A DNA stretch of 64,000 nt from Hetaerina americana (Eukaryota > Arthropoda > Insecta > Odonata > Calopterygidae), in NCBI GenBank assembly GCA_022747635.1, contig JAKTNV010000192.1, positions 124,001 to 188,000 of the forward strand, read 5' to 3'. Position 1 is the stretch's first letter. The number at the start of each line of letters is the position of its first letter. Of this stretch, positions 44,254 through 56,489 are shown piece by piece. A model generated the notes under the pieces. The model was not told the origin of the DNA and did no database searches. It was given only the letters and a program-made list of their open reading frames with translations. Position numbers and translations under genes: made by a program.

Positions 44254-44259
44254 TCAAGG
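44113..44259 (-). repeat. Right 147-bp inverted repeat of mariner
   Basis: Exact reverse complement of 42936-43082. It starts within the transposase frame, just after codons for KTDR. Confidence 0.95.
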
Positions 44260-44261
44260 TA

Positions 44262-46540
44262 GTATATATATATATATATATCTTTCCACTTTTCAATAAT
44301 TTATTATGATTAATCTGGGATAAGTGATCATGGAACGAAGGTTGAATTACAGATTAAGTTTCTTACATGTCTCTTTGGTAATGATGCAGAACCATCATAA
44401 TATGATAGGAGAGATCAGATCAATAAAATTAGAGAGAGATAAAGTGTAGAACTGATGGATTTAAAATGTCATTTTTCCCAGGACCGATAAGGGATCAGAA
44501 TAACGTTGTCTAACCGATCCAGGAGGGTAAAGCATTTTCGTTCCAAAGTAGTCCGGAGTGCAATCATCCTCTGCCACACACACTGGCAGTGATTTGCAGA
44601 GTACTAAGTAAATAAAATAATTCTGTCAGCCTAAACCTACTAGTTGGGCAATAACTTGACCATCAACAGTAATTTCATGATGAAATATTTGGTAAACGTA
44701 AACACTGCCGTTTTCCGTGAGGCTCCATAGAAATGTCTTGTTTGGAGTACATATGGAGAACATTTTTTAAAATGGGGGACAGGCCTTCCTTAGGCTGAAC
44801 TTTGCCAGTTCATAATGTGCTTCAAATAGTTCTCAGATTCACTGACATCAGATTAAATATATTTACCAGTGATAGAGAGTGGACGTTAATAAAAGTGGCG
44901 AATGATTGTCAGTTCAAAATAATGGAATTGCCCATGCACAGTTCATATCATCACACTCTCATGCACTTGAATCATGTTGGCTTTCACACATCAACCTCTA
45001 AATGCATGCATATTTACCTCCAGCGAGTCTCACCATTGGTTGTTTTTTTCAAATTTTAAAGCATAAATATAGTTTTTCAACGTCGACCATGCTAAGAAAA
45101 GATGAACTTCATAATATTTTTTACTGCTATGACTTTCTCATTATTATTACTTTTTTACTACTTTAATTGTTTAGACAATTTTTTTATGTCAGGAACAATT
45201 TTCTTCATTAGTTAATATTTTTTTGTCGAGTTCAGCATGAAATTCTAATTTCATCATTAGAGTTGCTCTTTTGCCTTTTATAAAGAGACAGGAGATGGAA
45301 ACAGAGGGGATATTTGGAAAAGTTCAATGATGCCAGCTGTTCTGATTGTTGCTCACCCTCCTACTGAAGTCTCCCGAATAAATATCTCTACCACGACTTC
45401 TACCAACACAACCACTGCAAGGCCACATTTTTTCTATATTAGATACATTTCGCGAGAGCTAAAACTTGTGAAATTTTAATTTTTTTGATTCGCCAAGTAG
45501 AGATAAAACATTAAAGCGATCCTCTTAATGTTCCATGGGTTTCAAATGTTTTCATGGCTTAAGGACTTTGGCAATAATGCTTTTTGCCGACACTTGGGGA
45601 AAACTCCGTCAACCGTGATTATTTCGATGACACCATGTCATGGCGTCCGGAGCACCAGACGTCGTCACCACACGATGAACTGCCGATGCACGGTGGATCA
45701 CATAGTCACGAGGATACATCAACCACTTCGACCCAGTTGAATGATGAACTAAATTTGCACATTTTAGCTTGATTCTAAAGACTCTAGTGAATCGCACTTC
45801 CACTCGCTTGGGCGTATAGAGATAAATTTTTAATTTATTATTTATTTTTTTATGTTTTATGAATCAAAATCGCTTATTAGGCATATGCATGCTATAAACA
45901 AGTTACTAAGTGGAAAATGCTGATTTTTATTGACCACCCGATTTGTAAGCTTTCTACTTTTTAAGGACCAAAGAAATGTGGAAATTTCGTCCTTTGTTTA
46001 GGAAAGTAAATTCCAAATTTGTCTATTTCCCCTCTGGTGCTGTGGCAACACCAATTTAAATGTGTGGCAAGCAAAATGACGCCTCAAATCGGGGATTTCT
46101 CCACTCAATACGTCGAAGAATAACATTACTTAACTAGAGCGACGGCGAAAATAGGTTTTAAATTGAAACCCGAAATCCACTGAAAAATGTTCATCTGGGC
46201 ATGTAAGTGACCACACCCCCCCCCCCCCCCGCTTGCTTGGCAATCGCATTAGTCCAAATTTCATCTGACAAACTAAAAGGAACATGGTTTCTTATTTTAT
46301 GATTTAATTCCGAATCCTTCTCGATGATATAGAAACCGTCTCTTCAACAGAGGCGATAACCGATGGTATATCCATTAATTTGTGGACGGGGGCGGGGTGA
46401 GAGGGGACCATATTCAAGTCTGAAGTAGCCATAAGAATCATTCTTAGGTACGCCATTTCTAGATCTAAAAATATGATTGGTAAATTTTTTATACAACGCT
46501 AACACAGATAAAATATTAATTTAGCCATTAATGCACCAGA
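44262..46540. other. Unassigned region
   Basis: AT-rich, with a short TA run beside the mariner and a 15-C run at 46216-46230. 45584-45772 is the only frame I would look at again. Nothing else recognised. Confidence 0.4.
45584..45772 (+). CDS. Possible terminal exon, unrecognised
   Basis: A 62-codon frame rich in His, Ser, Thr and Asp (DYFDDTMSWRPEHQTSS; HGGSHSHEDTSTTS), ending TGA. Its balanced base composition and polar, low-complexity sequence differ from the surrounding AT-rich DNA. That could mean the last exon of an unknown gene. I recognise no family and see no clear splice acceptor. Chance remains likely. Confidence 0.15.
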   Translation: MPTLGENSVNRDYFDDTMSWRPEHQTSSPHDELPMHGGSHSHEDTSTTSTQLNDELNLHILA

Positions 46541-46544
46541 TCCT

Positions 46545-47145
46545 TCCTCAGGACAAGTTTGGCTAGCGGCAGCAATGATATTTACTCCTGTTAGGGTCAT
46601 CCATGCTACGAGATACTCGAAGATGGGGCCAGACGCTGACTACCTTTCGCCTGGCCCCTAAGGGTAGGGGCCAGACGAAAGGTAGTCAGCGCGGTGCCTG
46701 TTACTCAGGGAGGCAGCTGCAAAGGACTCTGACCCCAGAGGGGTGACCATGGAGTGATGGTGTCACGCTACAAACGTTATTGAGTGAGTCAACGGTAAAC
46801 TACCTCAATTATTATTTCCAAGTTTTATATGATGGTCACTAGAGAGAATATGAGTCCTGGCAACTACGGGACTCGGCTCAAGCGGCCGTGTGTCATGCCA
46901 GGCAGCGGGAGAAACAAGACTTGGGTGGTTTTCATCTCTCAAAATCCTCTCAAAGCAAAATCAACAGCAGTAGCAGAGGAGAAAAATAAGCCTGTTAGGG
47001 AACTGGAATTCCACGAAAATGTTGAGAACAGAGACGTTGGAAAAGGACAGATACGTTGGAAAATATAAAGCGGGAGATAGAGAGAGGAAAAAAAATGTTT
47101 TGCGGCCTTGAGAGCTGAGATGGAATTTAATGAATATGCATTAAA
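46545..47145 (+). mobile_element. LINE 5' leader fragment
   Basis: Carries the leader blocks GACGAAAGGTAGTC, TCTGACCCCAGAGGGG and GATGGTGTCACGCTAC and the later TGAGTCCTGGCAACTA and GCCAGGCAGCGGGAGA, the same order as at 24.2-24.6 kb. It stops before any endonuclease sequence. It contains an internal palindrome (46634-46691). Confidence 0.75.
46634..46691. repeat. Palindrome in LINE leader
   Basis: Arms of about 25 bp (CGCTGACTACCTTTCG... / ...CGAAAGGTAGTCAGCG) with one mismatch, around an 8-bp loop. Leaders at 47.2 kb and 20.7 kb have only one arm, so it is an inverted duplication particular to this copy. Confidence 0.85.
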
Positions 47146-47156
47146 TATAACAATAA

Positions 47157-47455
47157 AACCCCTCCCATGGACTACAACCTTGGCGTGGTGGAAGGGCTTG
47201 TGCGTTCCGATGACCCCTAGAGCTGTGCTGGCGGGAGTAATGATAATTGCTCCTGGTAGGGTCACCCATGTCAGATAGGTCGAAGGCTAGGAGCCAGACG
47301 AAAGGTAGTCCACGAAGCGTCTGTTCCTCAGTGAGCCGCCTGCAATGGCGTCTGACCCCAGTGGGGCGGCCAGTAAGTGATGGTGTCACGTTAAAAACAC
47401 TATTGAGGAAGGCAACGGGAAACTACCTCAGTTATCATTCCCAAGATTAAAATGA
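47157..47455 (+). mobile_element. LINE 5' leader, second copy
   Basis: CTACAACCTTGGCGTGGTGG, GCGTCTGACCCCAGTGGGG, AGTGATGGTGTCACGTTAA and GAGGAAGGCAACGGGAAAC: the same leader as 46545 and, inverted, as 20.5-20.8 kb. It is followed at once by the leader of the next LINE. Confidence 0.75.
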
Positions 47456-47791
47456 CGGAAAAAATATATACATCATGGTTAAAGGCAGCAGTTCCACCAT
47501 TAGGCACTGGTGGCGCAGACCGAGTGAGTCGGCCCGGCATCAGCTGCCACAGCTGTGGGCGAGAGTTAGGTACCGGCAGCAGTACTGCGATGTGGAAGGC
47601 AACGGGAAACCACCGCATTAGTCTCCCTAGGTGATGCAGCCTTGCATTCAAATGCAAGATGATGGATTTCCATCTGGTAAAATATTCCGGAGATAAACTA
47701 GTCCCCCTTTCGGATCTCCGGGTGGGGACTACTGGGAGGGGAACATCAGTCAAGGTAGACAAATGCAGGATAGGAATATGGAACGTGAGAT

Positions 47792-48252
47792 TGTAGTGTG
47801 GGTTTCTCGGAAACCCCCACTATTGGTTAACTCTCCCAAGGTGTACCCCCCAGCATTCCGGACAATGTATGGTGATGTGGTGCGGGTTTCTCGGAAACCA
47901 AGGCAAGACAATGTCCTCTACCCAATTCCCTTGTCACATAGGGAGGAGGAGCAGGGGCCCCATTCCCTTTCCGATTGCTCACCCGATACCCTGTCTCTGA
48001 GCCCGTCGGTAGAGACACTAGAGACGCCCAACCTGGCCCTGCACCTCTCTCGACTTTCCGTGCCCCCTCCGAGTCCGTTGGCCTAGCATACGACCACGCC
48101 CGAGGCACCCTACACCCGTTAGTGCTCGCTCGTCCCTACTCCTGAACCCATTGCTTGATAATGGTTAAATAAAAGACTCATAAACCGAATAAAACTCTCT
48201 TATTCTGTGCTACGCTACCACCAATGATGTAGCGGCCGCCAACCACGCGACA
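47792..48252 (+). mobile_element. Solo LTR (461 bp) with AGAT target duplication
   Basis: Begins TGTAGTG, ends GCGACA, flanked by AGAT at 47788-47791 and 48253-48256. Removing it restores the LINE reading WNVRSLGAGRKLEN. AATAAA occurs at 48168 and 48188, about 60-80 bp from the end. TG...CA ends and a 4-bp duplication fit a Gypsy-type (Ty3) element reduced to one LTR. A palindromic GGTTTCTCGGAAACC occurs twice near the 5' end (47801 and 47885). Orientation is inferred from the AATAAA position. Confidence 0.88.
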
Positions 48253-49070
48253 AGATCATTGGGAGCGGGCAGGAAGTTGGAAAATGCTAAGTGGAGATGG
48301 ACAGATAAGGAATCGACATCCTAGGAGTGAGCGAGATTAAGTGGGCCGGGGCCGGCAACTACTGGAGCGACGGATACGGGGTTATACACTCAGAAGACGA
48401 ACAGAGAATTGCAGGAGTGGGCATTTTGTTAAAGTAGTGGGCAAGAAGAGTCAAATCGTGCTGGCAACAAATTTAGAGGATTCTGATGATAAGGTTAGAG
48501 GGAGAGCCTACAGACACAGTGATAGTGCAGGTGTATATGCCAACATCCAGCCATTCAGAAGAGGAGATAGAAGAATTATACGAATAACTGGAAGACGTAA
48601 TAGGAGCAGCTAAAGGGAAGAAGAACCTAACCGTGATGAGAGACTGGAACGCTGTGGTTGGAAAGGGCCGAGAGGGAAGGAGCGTGGGACAGTTCGGATT
48701 GGGAAATGGAACCCCAAGGGAGAAAGACTGATAGACTTCTGCACCGAGAAGAACGTGGTAGTGGCAAACACCCTCTTTGAGCAACATCAGAGAAGAAGAT
48801 ACACCTGGAATATGCCAGGGGACAGGGCAATGTTCCAATTTGACTACATCCTCGTGAGAACGAGATACAGAAACCAAGTTAAGCAATGCAAGGGATACCC
48901 GTCGAAAATTTAAATAGCGATCAAGAAGTGGCCATGGACAGCCAGCCAACTGCGACACAAAAAAATTGAGAAAGCGACACAGGAACCCAGATTGAACAAA
49001 AATGTTTGAGGAAAAACAGACAAGAGGAAAGTTCACCACGACCATTGACAGAAAAATATAGTGAATAAAA

Positions 49071-49577
49071 GTGACTAGCATAGATGGACTATGGAAGGAA
49101 ATGAAGAATATCATAACCGAAGCAGCAGATGACCAACTCGTGAGTAAGACGACGCCAACCAAACGGCTGTGGATAACAGCTCAAATAAGGTACCACAGAG
49201 AAGAAAGAAGAAAATACAAGAATCCAAGAAAGAAAATTAAGAAAGCCCTTTACAAGAAATTGCGGAACCAAGTCATACGAGAGTGCAAGAAGGCCAAGGG
49301 AGAGTGGATAGAAAGCTGCTGCGAGGAAATCAATGACAACATAAGGAAGGAAAACAGTGAAACTGCTTATAAACTTGTGAAGATACAATTCGAAGTAAGA
49401 AAAAAATCCCACAACGTCCGAGATGCTAATGGAGAGATACTGACAGAAGATAAAGACATTGGGAAGAGATGGAAGGAATACATTGAAGATCTCTATCAAG
49501 GGTCCGAACCACTTGAAGGTGGCTTACTTAAAGAAGAAAGCATGATAGAAAAGACGAACGGGGCCCGGAGATACTGA
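49071..49577 (+). pseudogene. LINE linker and RT N-terminal fragment
   Basis: 168 codons, rich in Lys and Arg, with KRLWITAQIRYHREERRKYK and RWKEYIEDLYQG, the segment between endonuclease and RT in RTE-like LINEs. The RT itself follows in another frame from 49598. Confidence 0.75.
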
Positions 49578-49597
49578 GAAGTGAATTTGACCGATCC

Positions 49598-50392
49598 GTG
49601 AAAGACATGAAGAACAACAAGGCACTGGGAGTTGATAAAATATACAGAGAAATTATCAAAGTACTCGGGGCCAATGCAAGGGATACCCTATTTGAAATAA
49701 TGAAATATATCTGTGACAGTGGAAGACTACCTGAGGACTTCGGGAAGAGTGTAATGATTGCAATATCAAAGAAACCGAGAAAAGATAAATGCGAAGAACA
49801 CAGAACACTGAGCCTGACTTCTCACGCATCGAAAATACTTAATCTGATACTAAACCAACAATTAGAAGGAAAAGTAGGAGAAAGCTTCTCGGAAAACCAA
49901 TTCAGATTCACGAAAAACCGAGGAGCAAGAGAGGCAATGCTCAGCTTGAGGGCACTGGCCGAAAAATTGATCCATGTAAATAAACAAGCAATCATATGTG
50001 GCATTCGTGGACTTGGAGAAGGCCTGCGGCAATGTCGAATGGAACAAAATGTTCAAGATACTAGGAGCGCTTGGAATGGACCACAACGACAGAAGAATAA
50101 TCCACCTCTACAAGAATCAGGTAACAACCATGCAAATGGAAAATGGAAGGAAAATAGAGGCCAAAATAAACAAAAGTGTTCGGCAAGGATGCAACCTCTC
50201 GCCAGCAATAGTCAACGTATATCTAGAAGAGGCAAAATAGGAAGCACAGAATTGGGGATCAAAGGAGTCAAGGTGAATGGCGAAGAAATGAACATGCTGT
50301 GGTTTGCAGACGATGATCGCAGTAGTAGCAGAGACGTGAGAGGACCTGCAAGCAAACCTGAATTCCATGGACCAAGTACTTCGGGAATATAA
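49598..50392 (+). pseudogene. LINE reverse transcriptase, frameshifted
   Basis: N-terminal RT blocks (DMKNNKALGVDKIYREIIK, GRLPEDFGKSVMIAI, RTLSLTSHASKI, NQFRFTKNRG), then a frameshift near 50.0 kb. The catalytic-core motif AFVDLEKA continues in the frame at 49998-50240 with VRQGCNLSPA, and the WFADD box returns to this frame near 50.3 kb. Nonfunctional. Confidence 0.8.
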
Positions 50393-51094
50393 TACGAGCA
50401 TCAACAAGAAGAGAACGAAAACCCTTGTGAGTAGAAGAGAGGAGCTGAATGCAGATATCACAATTCGAGGGTTGAAACCAGAGCAAGTGGAATCCTTCCT
50501 CTACATCTGGGCAGCAGCATAACATGGATTGGAAGAAGCTCGACCGACAGCAAGCGAAGAATAGCCCAAGAAAAGAAGACGTCCATTGAGAAGAGGCAAC
50601 TACTATGTTCCAAGAACATAAGATTGCGAACATGGAAGCAGTTCTTCAAAACGTTCGTGTGGAGCATGGCACTCTACGGATCGGAGACATGGAATATTGG
50701 AAAATTGGACCAAAGAAGAATAGAAGCATTTGAAACAAGGTGCTGGAGGAGAATGCTGAAGATTAGATGAACAGAAAAAGTGAGGAACGATGAAGTACAA
50801 ATATAGAAGAGCAGAAGAGGAAAGGACCACATGGAGAGCTTTGCCTACGACAAAGAAAAACTAGATGGACTGGGCATACCTGGAGGCACAATGGATTAGT
50901 TAGAAACATAATAGAAAGAAATATTGAAGGAAAAATCCCGCGAGGGAGGCCAAGAGACAAGTACATAGGGCAAATGGAGAAGGACGTAAAACAGGGAACC
51001 TATCAGAGGGTGAGGGAATCAACACTAAATAGAGAAGAATGGAGGGTTGCACTAAACCAATCTTAGGATTGAAATACTGATGATGAAGGGCGAT

Positions 51095-51650
51095 AAGTAA
51101 GGAGTATCAACAGGCAGTCCAGAAAATTATGAGTGAAGAAATGAAGATGATACAATACAAGAAAATTGCGAAAATATTAAAAAAGAGATATAGAAACCCG
51201 CAAATGAAAACATAGGAACAGTGAATAGGTAAAGGGCAAGAAAACTAAGGAGTATAGATGAGATGATTAGAAAGTTAGATGAGAGAAGGGAACTGCGAAC
51301 ACATTGTTAGGTAGGAGATAAAGAGTTAAATAATAAATTCATGCAGGAAACACACGGAGGAAGAAGCATGGTGTAAGATGGAGTGCAGGGACATGGAATG
51401 TTTGCGCAGAAACGGTTAAATGGTTGAACTATACAGAAAGATAAAAATCTACCACGAAGAAAGAGGGGATAATCAATGTAAAGGAATATAAGTCAGAAAA
51501 ATTATTAACTGAACCAGGAAACTATCAATAGAGCTGGAAGGAGTATACGGATGAACTGTATGGAAAAGATATTAGTTCAGCAAGCTTGGACATAGAAAGA
51601 GAATATGATGGAGGTGAGGGAATGTATCAGTTAACGGTACTGTTGTGTAT
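51095..51650 (+). mobile_element. LINE linker fragment
   Basis: GGAGTATCAACAGGCAGT, GATGAGATGATTAGAAAG and a degraded WKEY.DELYG region. Homologous to 25.3-25.9 kb. No intact frame. Confidence 0.6.
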
Positions 51651-52569
51651 TATGTACATCCAAATCCTACCTTAACAGGACGGACAGCAATGAACGATCG
51701 ACATCATGAAGACTCAGCACACTTAAATGCATCGTCAAACATTAGAACATTTATGAGAATAGAATGAGGCAAGAGAAACGGGGTGCCATTTTTTCAGAGC
51801 AGAATTTCAGAGCGACATGCATGATGCATGGATGTTTGCTGGAGCTCACTGGTGCGTGAGTTCCTTGACCAAGTGCAGCTTACATTCCGTACGTCGCATT
51901 TCGAACGAGTCGATTTTACCAGATAGGGGCCGAAAGGACATTTGGTATGATCATTTTGCTTTATGTTGTCAGAGGTCATAAATGCTACCCAGAGCCCATA
52001 GTTCGCCCGGGTAGCAAGTAGCGATTGAAACAGTCATCCCTATAGACGTTTACCAATACGATGTTGAATTATGGCACTGATAGAGTTAATCTTTGTAGCG
52101 ATAGCAATGGAATTTCGGCTTATCGGATTTTATCCGCCTAAGTAACACAATTCAAGGAAAAAGGCACCTCACTGCATGCAATATTGAGCATACGAGGTAC
52201 ACAAGAAGTCGCTATTCTTGAATAAGCCAGCGGGATAATGGCAAAGGGTCTCTTAAAAACGTTTTACTCCAAATAGCATTCTCCAGATTCTCATCAAGTT
52301 GCAGACAGATGTCCGTAAGTCATCGTGAATAACCATCAGGAGCCCTTGGGCGTAACTACGTGGGTTCCTCAGGGTGAAACAAACGGGTAGGAGGAAAGTG
52401 TCAAATTTCATTTTAAGAGTGTTCGTAGGATATCAATTAAAATTGAATTCACGGCTCGACACGGGTCGAAATGGGATCAAAATTTTCCACACACTTTCTC
52501 AAGTCTTTGAAAAATTACACTTGTTTAATATGAACGTCAAAATACAAGTTCATAAACTAGAGCAGTTGG
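51651..52569. other. No recognisable feature
   Basis: No supported gene or element. Confidence 0.4.
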
Positions 52570-52985
52570 AACAGAATACGTAATTCGGAAGTTGGTTGGA
52601 CCAAAATGCCCCAAGTACGTAGTAAGGACATAAGACGAATTATCGCATTAGGCCAAGAAGCTTTCACTAGGGGAAGGGAATTGATGACAGGGACTTGAAG
52701 TAGGAATTCTTAGAAAGGCAAGAAAAAACTTTGATTTGGGGTGTGTTTTTCTGTGACGCGGAAACATGGCCGCGTAAGCAACATCATTTGCGTAGATCGG
52801 AGGCTTTCGAAATGTAGATTTGAAGAAGGGTGGAAAAGAGTATTTTGATTGGCGACCGAATGCTGAAGACTGTGATAGAGAGGAGGTCATTTGGTAGGCG
52901 CGGTAGGGGGAGTAAAAGGACAGGCACGTTGGATGAAATGAAGGATGTATGCGGAGTTTAAGGACAGGAAACGTTAGACGAAGCT
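52570..52985 (+). mobile_element. LINE C-terminal fragment
   Basis: The plus-strand equivalent of the region at 19132-19542: GAAGCTTTCACTAGGGG (EAFTRGREL), GCGGAAACATGGCCGCG (AETW region) and GGAGGCTTTCGAAATGTAG. Truncated and full of stops. Confidence 0.65.
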
Positions 52986-55377
52986 AAAAATTTAGCAGCT
53001 GTTCAGTCTGTGTCCATCCTAAGCCTACCTTAATGAGTAAACTACCAGTGATAATAATACTATGTTTTCCTTTTTACATTTGGTTTTCATACACACCTTC
53101 AGCTCTAAAAAAAATCCTGGTCTAAGAAATCAATGGAAGCTATAAACTCCAGGTACTTCGAAGTGCGTAGGAAATTAATCGCATTAAAAGTAATTATGGA
53201 ATTTAAGAAAATACTTCAACTCTCATTTTTTTAAGAAAAAATGTATTTATGAATGGATAAGTAATCCAATATTTAATAAATATTGGGCCACTTATCAGTA
53301 AATTTTTATCTTAACGGAAATGAGGATGCCAAAAACTTAGACCTAAAAATTGCTTCTTCCGTACATTAACCCTCGCCGTGGACCAGGCACAGTTGCTCGG
53401 AAATAGCACCGTCCGTACTACGTGCTCCCGCTCAAGAGTGAGACCTATCTACAACGGAAGAGGGAGGGAGACAGACAGACTTCCAAGAGGTCGAGAGGGA
53501 GGGAGACGTGGGCAGGGATAAAAAATTTGATAACACGGATGATAACTTTACGAAAAATCAGCGCCTACATACAGCGAATTAGTGTATGGCGTGAGTCCTG
53601 GTCGGCCTGCCACTCGTCACACGCTGAGACTATCAAAACTGTGAAATGGACGGATGTAAGTAATACGTAAATTTCTACTAATTTCTGAACCCTTTTCGCG
53701 AGACCACGTACTGAATTTCTCCTCCATCCGGCCTGGTCCCACAGACGGGCGATTCATTAATCTGGGTTCCCTGTCCGCCTTCCGAAGCACAAGCCTCATC
53801 GCCCCTCCATCGAATGGAACATTAGCGGCGACTCGTGATATCAAGCACTGTGCGCGGCTATGTATAGACCAAAGCCTTAAGACTTTCGGAATACTTAGCA
53901 GTAGTTGCGTTGAACCCTATGAAGGGATGGAAAAGTCGTGCATAGCCATCGAGGACAAAACCCACTCCACGTGCAATTCAGATTGACCGTTATCATTTTA
54001 ATAGTCACCTATCAATTGTATTGCAGAAAGTGGATTAGAAAGAAACAGGAGCAAATACTCGGTCAATCAGTTTCGAAGGCAAAAGGAATGGGAAACACGA
54101 TACTTACTGTCTACAAGCTATTTTAACTTGCTACGTTTCAGGTACATAGGGGTCACAATCACTGCAAAATTTCATGGAGGAAATAGCAAAGTAAGGAGAC
54201 GATGTTTTATTTTTTAAATGAGAATAAGGGTTCGCTTAGTCTTAACGTGGCTCAGCTTGGGTTGATGGCGTCAGACCGAAAAATATTTCGAAAACCACCA
54301 ACGCTAGAATTTACAGAAAAGTGAAATATAAGGTTTTTCGTTGAGAATTTGGAGATTTTCAGAAAAATAAATTGAAATAATTTTCTCCTTCGTGGATTTT
54401 TCCGACCCCAAGATAACAAAAACGAAGCAATTCGAAGGAATAACCACTTGAAACTGGCCCCTTTCCCAATAACCTTCAACTCCTGCTAATGAATACACAC
54501 TATCCAGGCTGAGGGCCAAAGGAGAACAGATCAGACGCAAACCTTTACATGAGGGTGGACATTCATTTCACGGATTCCCCATTTCCGATTTTTCCCGATG
54601 ATTTTCTCGACGAACACTTCCCGAATGCATGGAATGTGATTCGTATATCTGCGGACGTCGCCCCATCGCTTCGAAGGCCGCTGTTTTTAGTTGAAACCGG
54701 CGCAACTTAAGGTCGGGTTTCTATCAGGGTCTGAACGCACGATGGCCTACCAAGAAACAATTACTCATTATTAAGAGAACATCGTTGACATCGGGATTTC
54801 CCGATTTCCATTCCAAAACCCGAGTCAGATTCCGAATTTCAGGTTTACAAGGAAATCGGCCCTTTCCCTGCCTTTTCCTGAATCGAACTGGGTATCGCAA
54901 TTCCTGGCTATTTTCTGACTAAGTGGTTCTCCTGTACACAGGTATTGCATTACCGAGTTTTTTACCGCCGGCACCGAAGTGGGAATTCATAAAAACCAAC
55001 ATTATATCGGTAGTTGAAGACCCTGGATGTTGCAATACTCGATATAATACTCGTATGTCCCATATAATACTCGTATTTACGAAGAGAAACAGACTGACAC
55101 AATTTCGCATTAAAATACTCAATCTGGCTTCCCCCAATCCATTCCCACAACAGAAATATGATACTCACTTGTTATCGAGCTAACTTGTGCCCATTCCCTG
55201 CAACATATTAGGTAAAGGATAGATTAAGTGATCCCTAGGGAATCAGCGGCCAGATTTCACTGCGGCCTCAACTCTTCTTCTAATGGTGCATCTTGCATGC
55301 ATCGCTACTCGGCTGCTGACTACGCCTCAACTATTCCAAAAGAGGCCATACACCACCTTAATATTATCTAACCTATA
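52986..55377. other. Unassigned region
   Basis: About 2.4 kb with a less AT-rich stretch near 53.35-53.9 kb. Frames of 60-86 codons show no recognisable family. Nothing supported. Confidence 0.4.
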
Positions 55378-55379
55378 TA

Positions 55380-56128
55380 CGAGGGTCATCCGGAAAGTAG
55401 TACCCGTTCGTGCCGCATGAAGTGCTGACGACGCGAGTAGCCGCTGGACGAGGTCAGATAGCTTCAGTGGCTTGTCTGCCTTCTCTGAGCCAAGTTGCGT
55501 GACGCTAGCATTGCCTGTGTTGTTTCTGTGATTGTTTACAATGTTTAAAAAAAATTGAGAACGCCGCCAGTTGTGAAGTGAGGGCAGTGATTAAATTCCT
55601 CAATGCAAGAAACGTTCGCCCATGTGATATTCATCGCCAATTAAAGGAGGTGTATGGAGACAATGTAATGGACGAGTCGTCTGTTCGGCGGTGGTGTCGC
55701 AACTTCAACATGGGGAGGGGGAACACACACGACGATGAGCGTTCGGGGAGACCGTCTGTCATTACAGACCAACTGGTGAGCTCAGTTGACGAATTCGTGA
55801 GGAACGATCGGCGCGTCACAATTGATGACATCTGTGAGCATTTTCCCAATGTTTCTCGAACAATTGTTCATGAAATTGTTAAACACCATCTGCATTATGC
55901 AAAAATTTGTGCAAGATGGGTCCCTCGCGTATCTCAATGAGCTGGCGGCGAAGGACTATGCAGCAGGAATACAGAAACTTGTCACACGTTATGACAAATG
56001 CCTTAATTTGCTTGGAGATTATGTTGAGAAGTAGTTTAAAGTCTTTCAAATAAAATTTTTTATGTTTGTTAATATTTACTTTTGTGTCTTTATTTCACGA
56101 ACGGGTACTACTTTCCGGATGACCCTCG
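55380..56128 (+). mobile_element. Mariner deletion derivative, copy 2
   Basis: 749 bp, flanked by TA (55378-55379, 56129-56130), with the same terminal repeats and the same internal deletion as 33543-34290 but in opposite orientation. The A run near the transposase start is 8 long here versus 7 there, which shifts the frame off the start codon. Confidence 0.93.
55578..55940 (+). pseudogene. Mariner DNA-binding domain frame, start shifted
   Basis: 120 codons matching residues 16-135 of the copy at 33731-34138, with His/Arg and Glu/Val differences in HHQLKEEYGD versus HRQLKEVYGD. The 1-bp insertion in the A run separates it from the native ATG; an internal ATG at 55578 is now first. The C-terminal tail is in a separate frame (55822-56034). 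Confidence 0.8.
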
Positions 56129-56489
56129 TACGAAGTGGCATTGTACATGAGAACACTCGACAACTGATTAGGAGGAAGAACTTCTCCCCACGGTTAGAAA
56201 TCCACTTAAATATCTTTGTTATTCATTTCTTCCAGCGTTTACTTTACATCTTCGATAAGATAAGATTTTTTCCAAATAAATCGAAGATCGGAATTTTTTA
56301 GAACAGTTCAGTGGTTTCCACTGATGTGAGCACGGTTTTCTCAGATTTCGATAGCCAAGAGAAAAATTATTCAACTAATATCACTATCGGTAAGTTTCAA
56401 ACACAATTCTTATCGATGGTGGGGGATTACTCATGAAATGTCCGATTATTGAAATAAGAGCATTCCTATATATATATAAAATGTACAAG

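Larger units (their letters stand above)
42936..44259 (+). mobile_element. Mariner with perfect 147-bp terminal inverted repeats
   Basis: A 1,324-bp element flanked by TA (42934-42935, 44260-44261). The first 147 bp (42936-43082) are repeated, inverted and without a mismatch, at 44113-44259. Mariner repeats are usually about 30 bp. The right repeat begins inside the transposase reading frame, so the native C-terminus has been replaced. Identity of the two repeats indicates a recent event or recent conversion. Confidence 0.95.
47460..51090 (+). mobile_element. RTE-like LINE, nearly full length, decayed, split by an LTR
   Basis: A leader with CCGGCATCAGCTGCC and GGCAACGGGAAACCACC, then the endonuclease start at 47763 (NMERE / WNVR), interrupted by a solo LTR (47792-48252). 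Next come KLENAKWRWTDK, NYWSDGYG (48.35 kb), VIVQVYMPTS (48.53 kb), linker-RT N-terminus 49071-49577, RT 49598-50392 (KALGVDKI, LEGKVGESFSENQF, then shifted AFVDLEKA, VRQGCNLSPA, FADD), and the C-terminal end (IPRGRPRDKYIGQ) near 51.0 kb. It ends in ATACTGATGATGAAG just after the stop. Several frameshifts. Confidence 0.85.
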
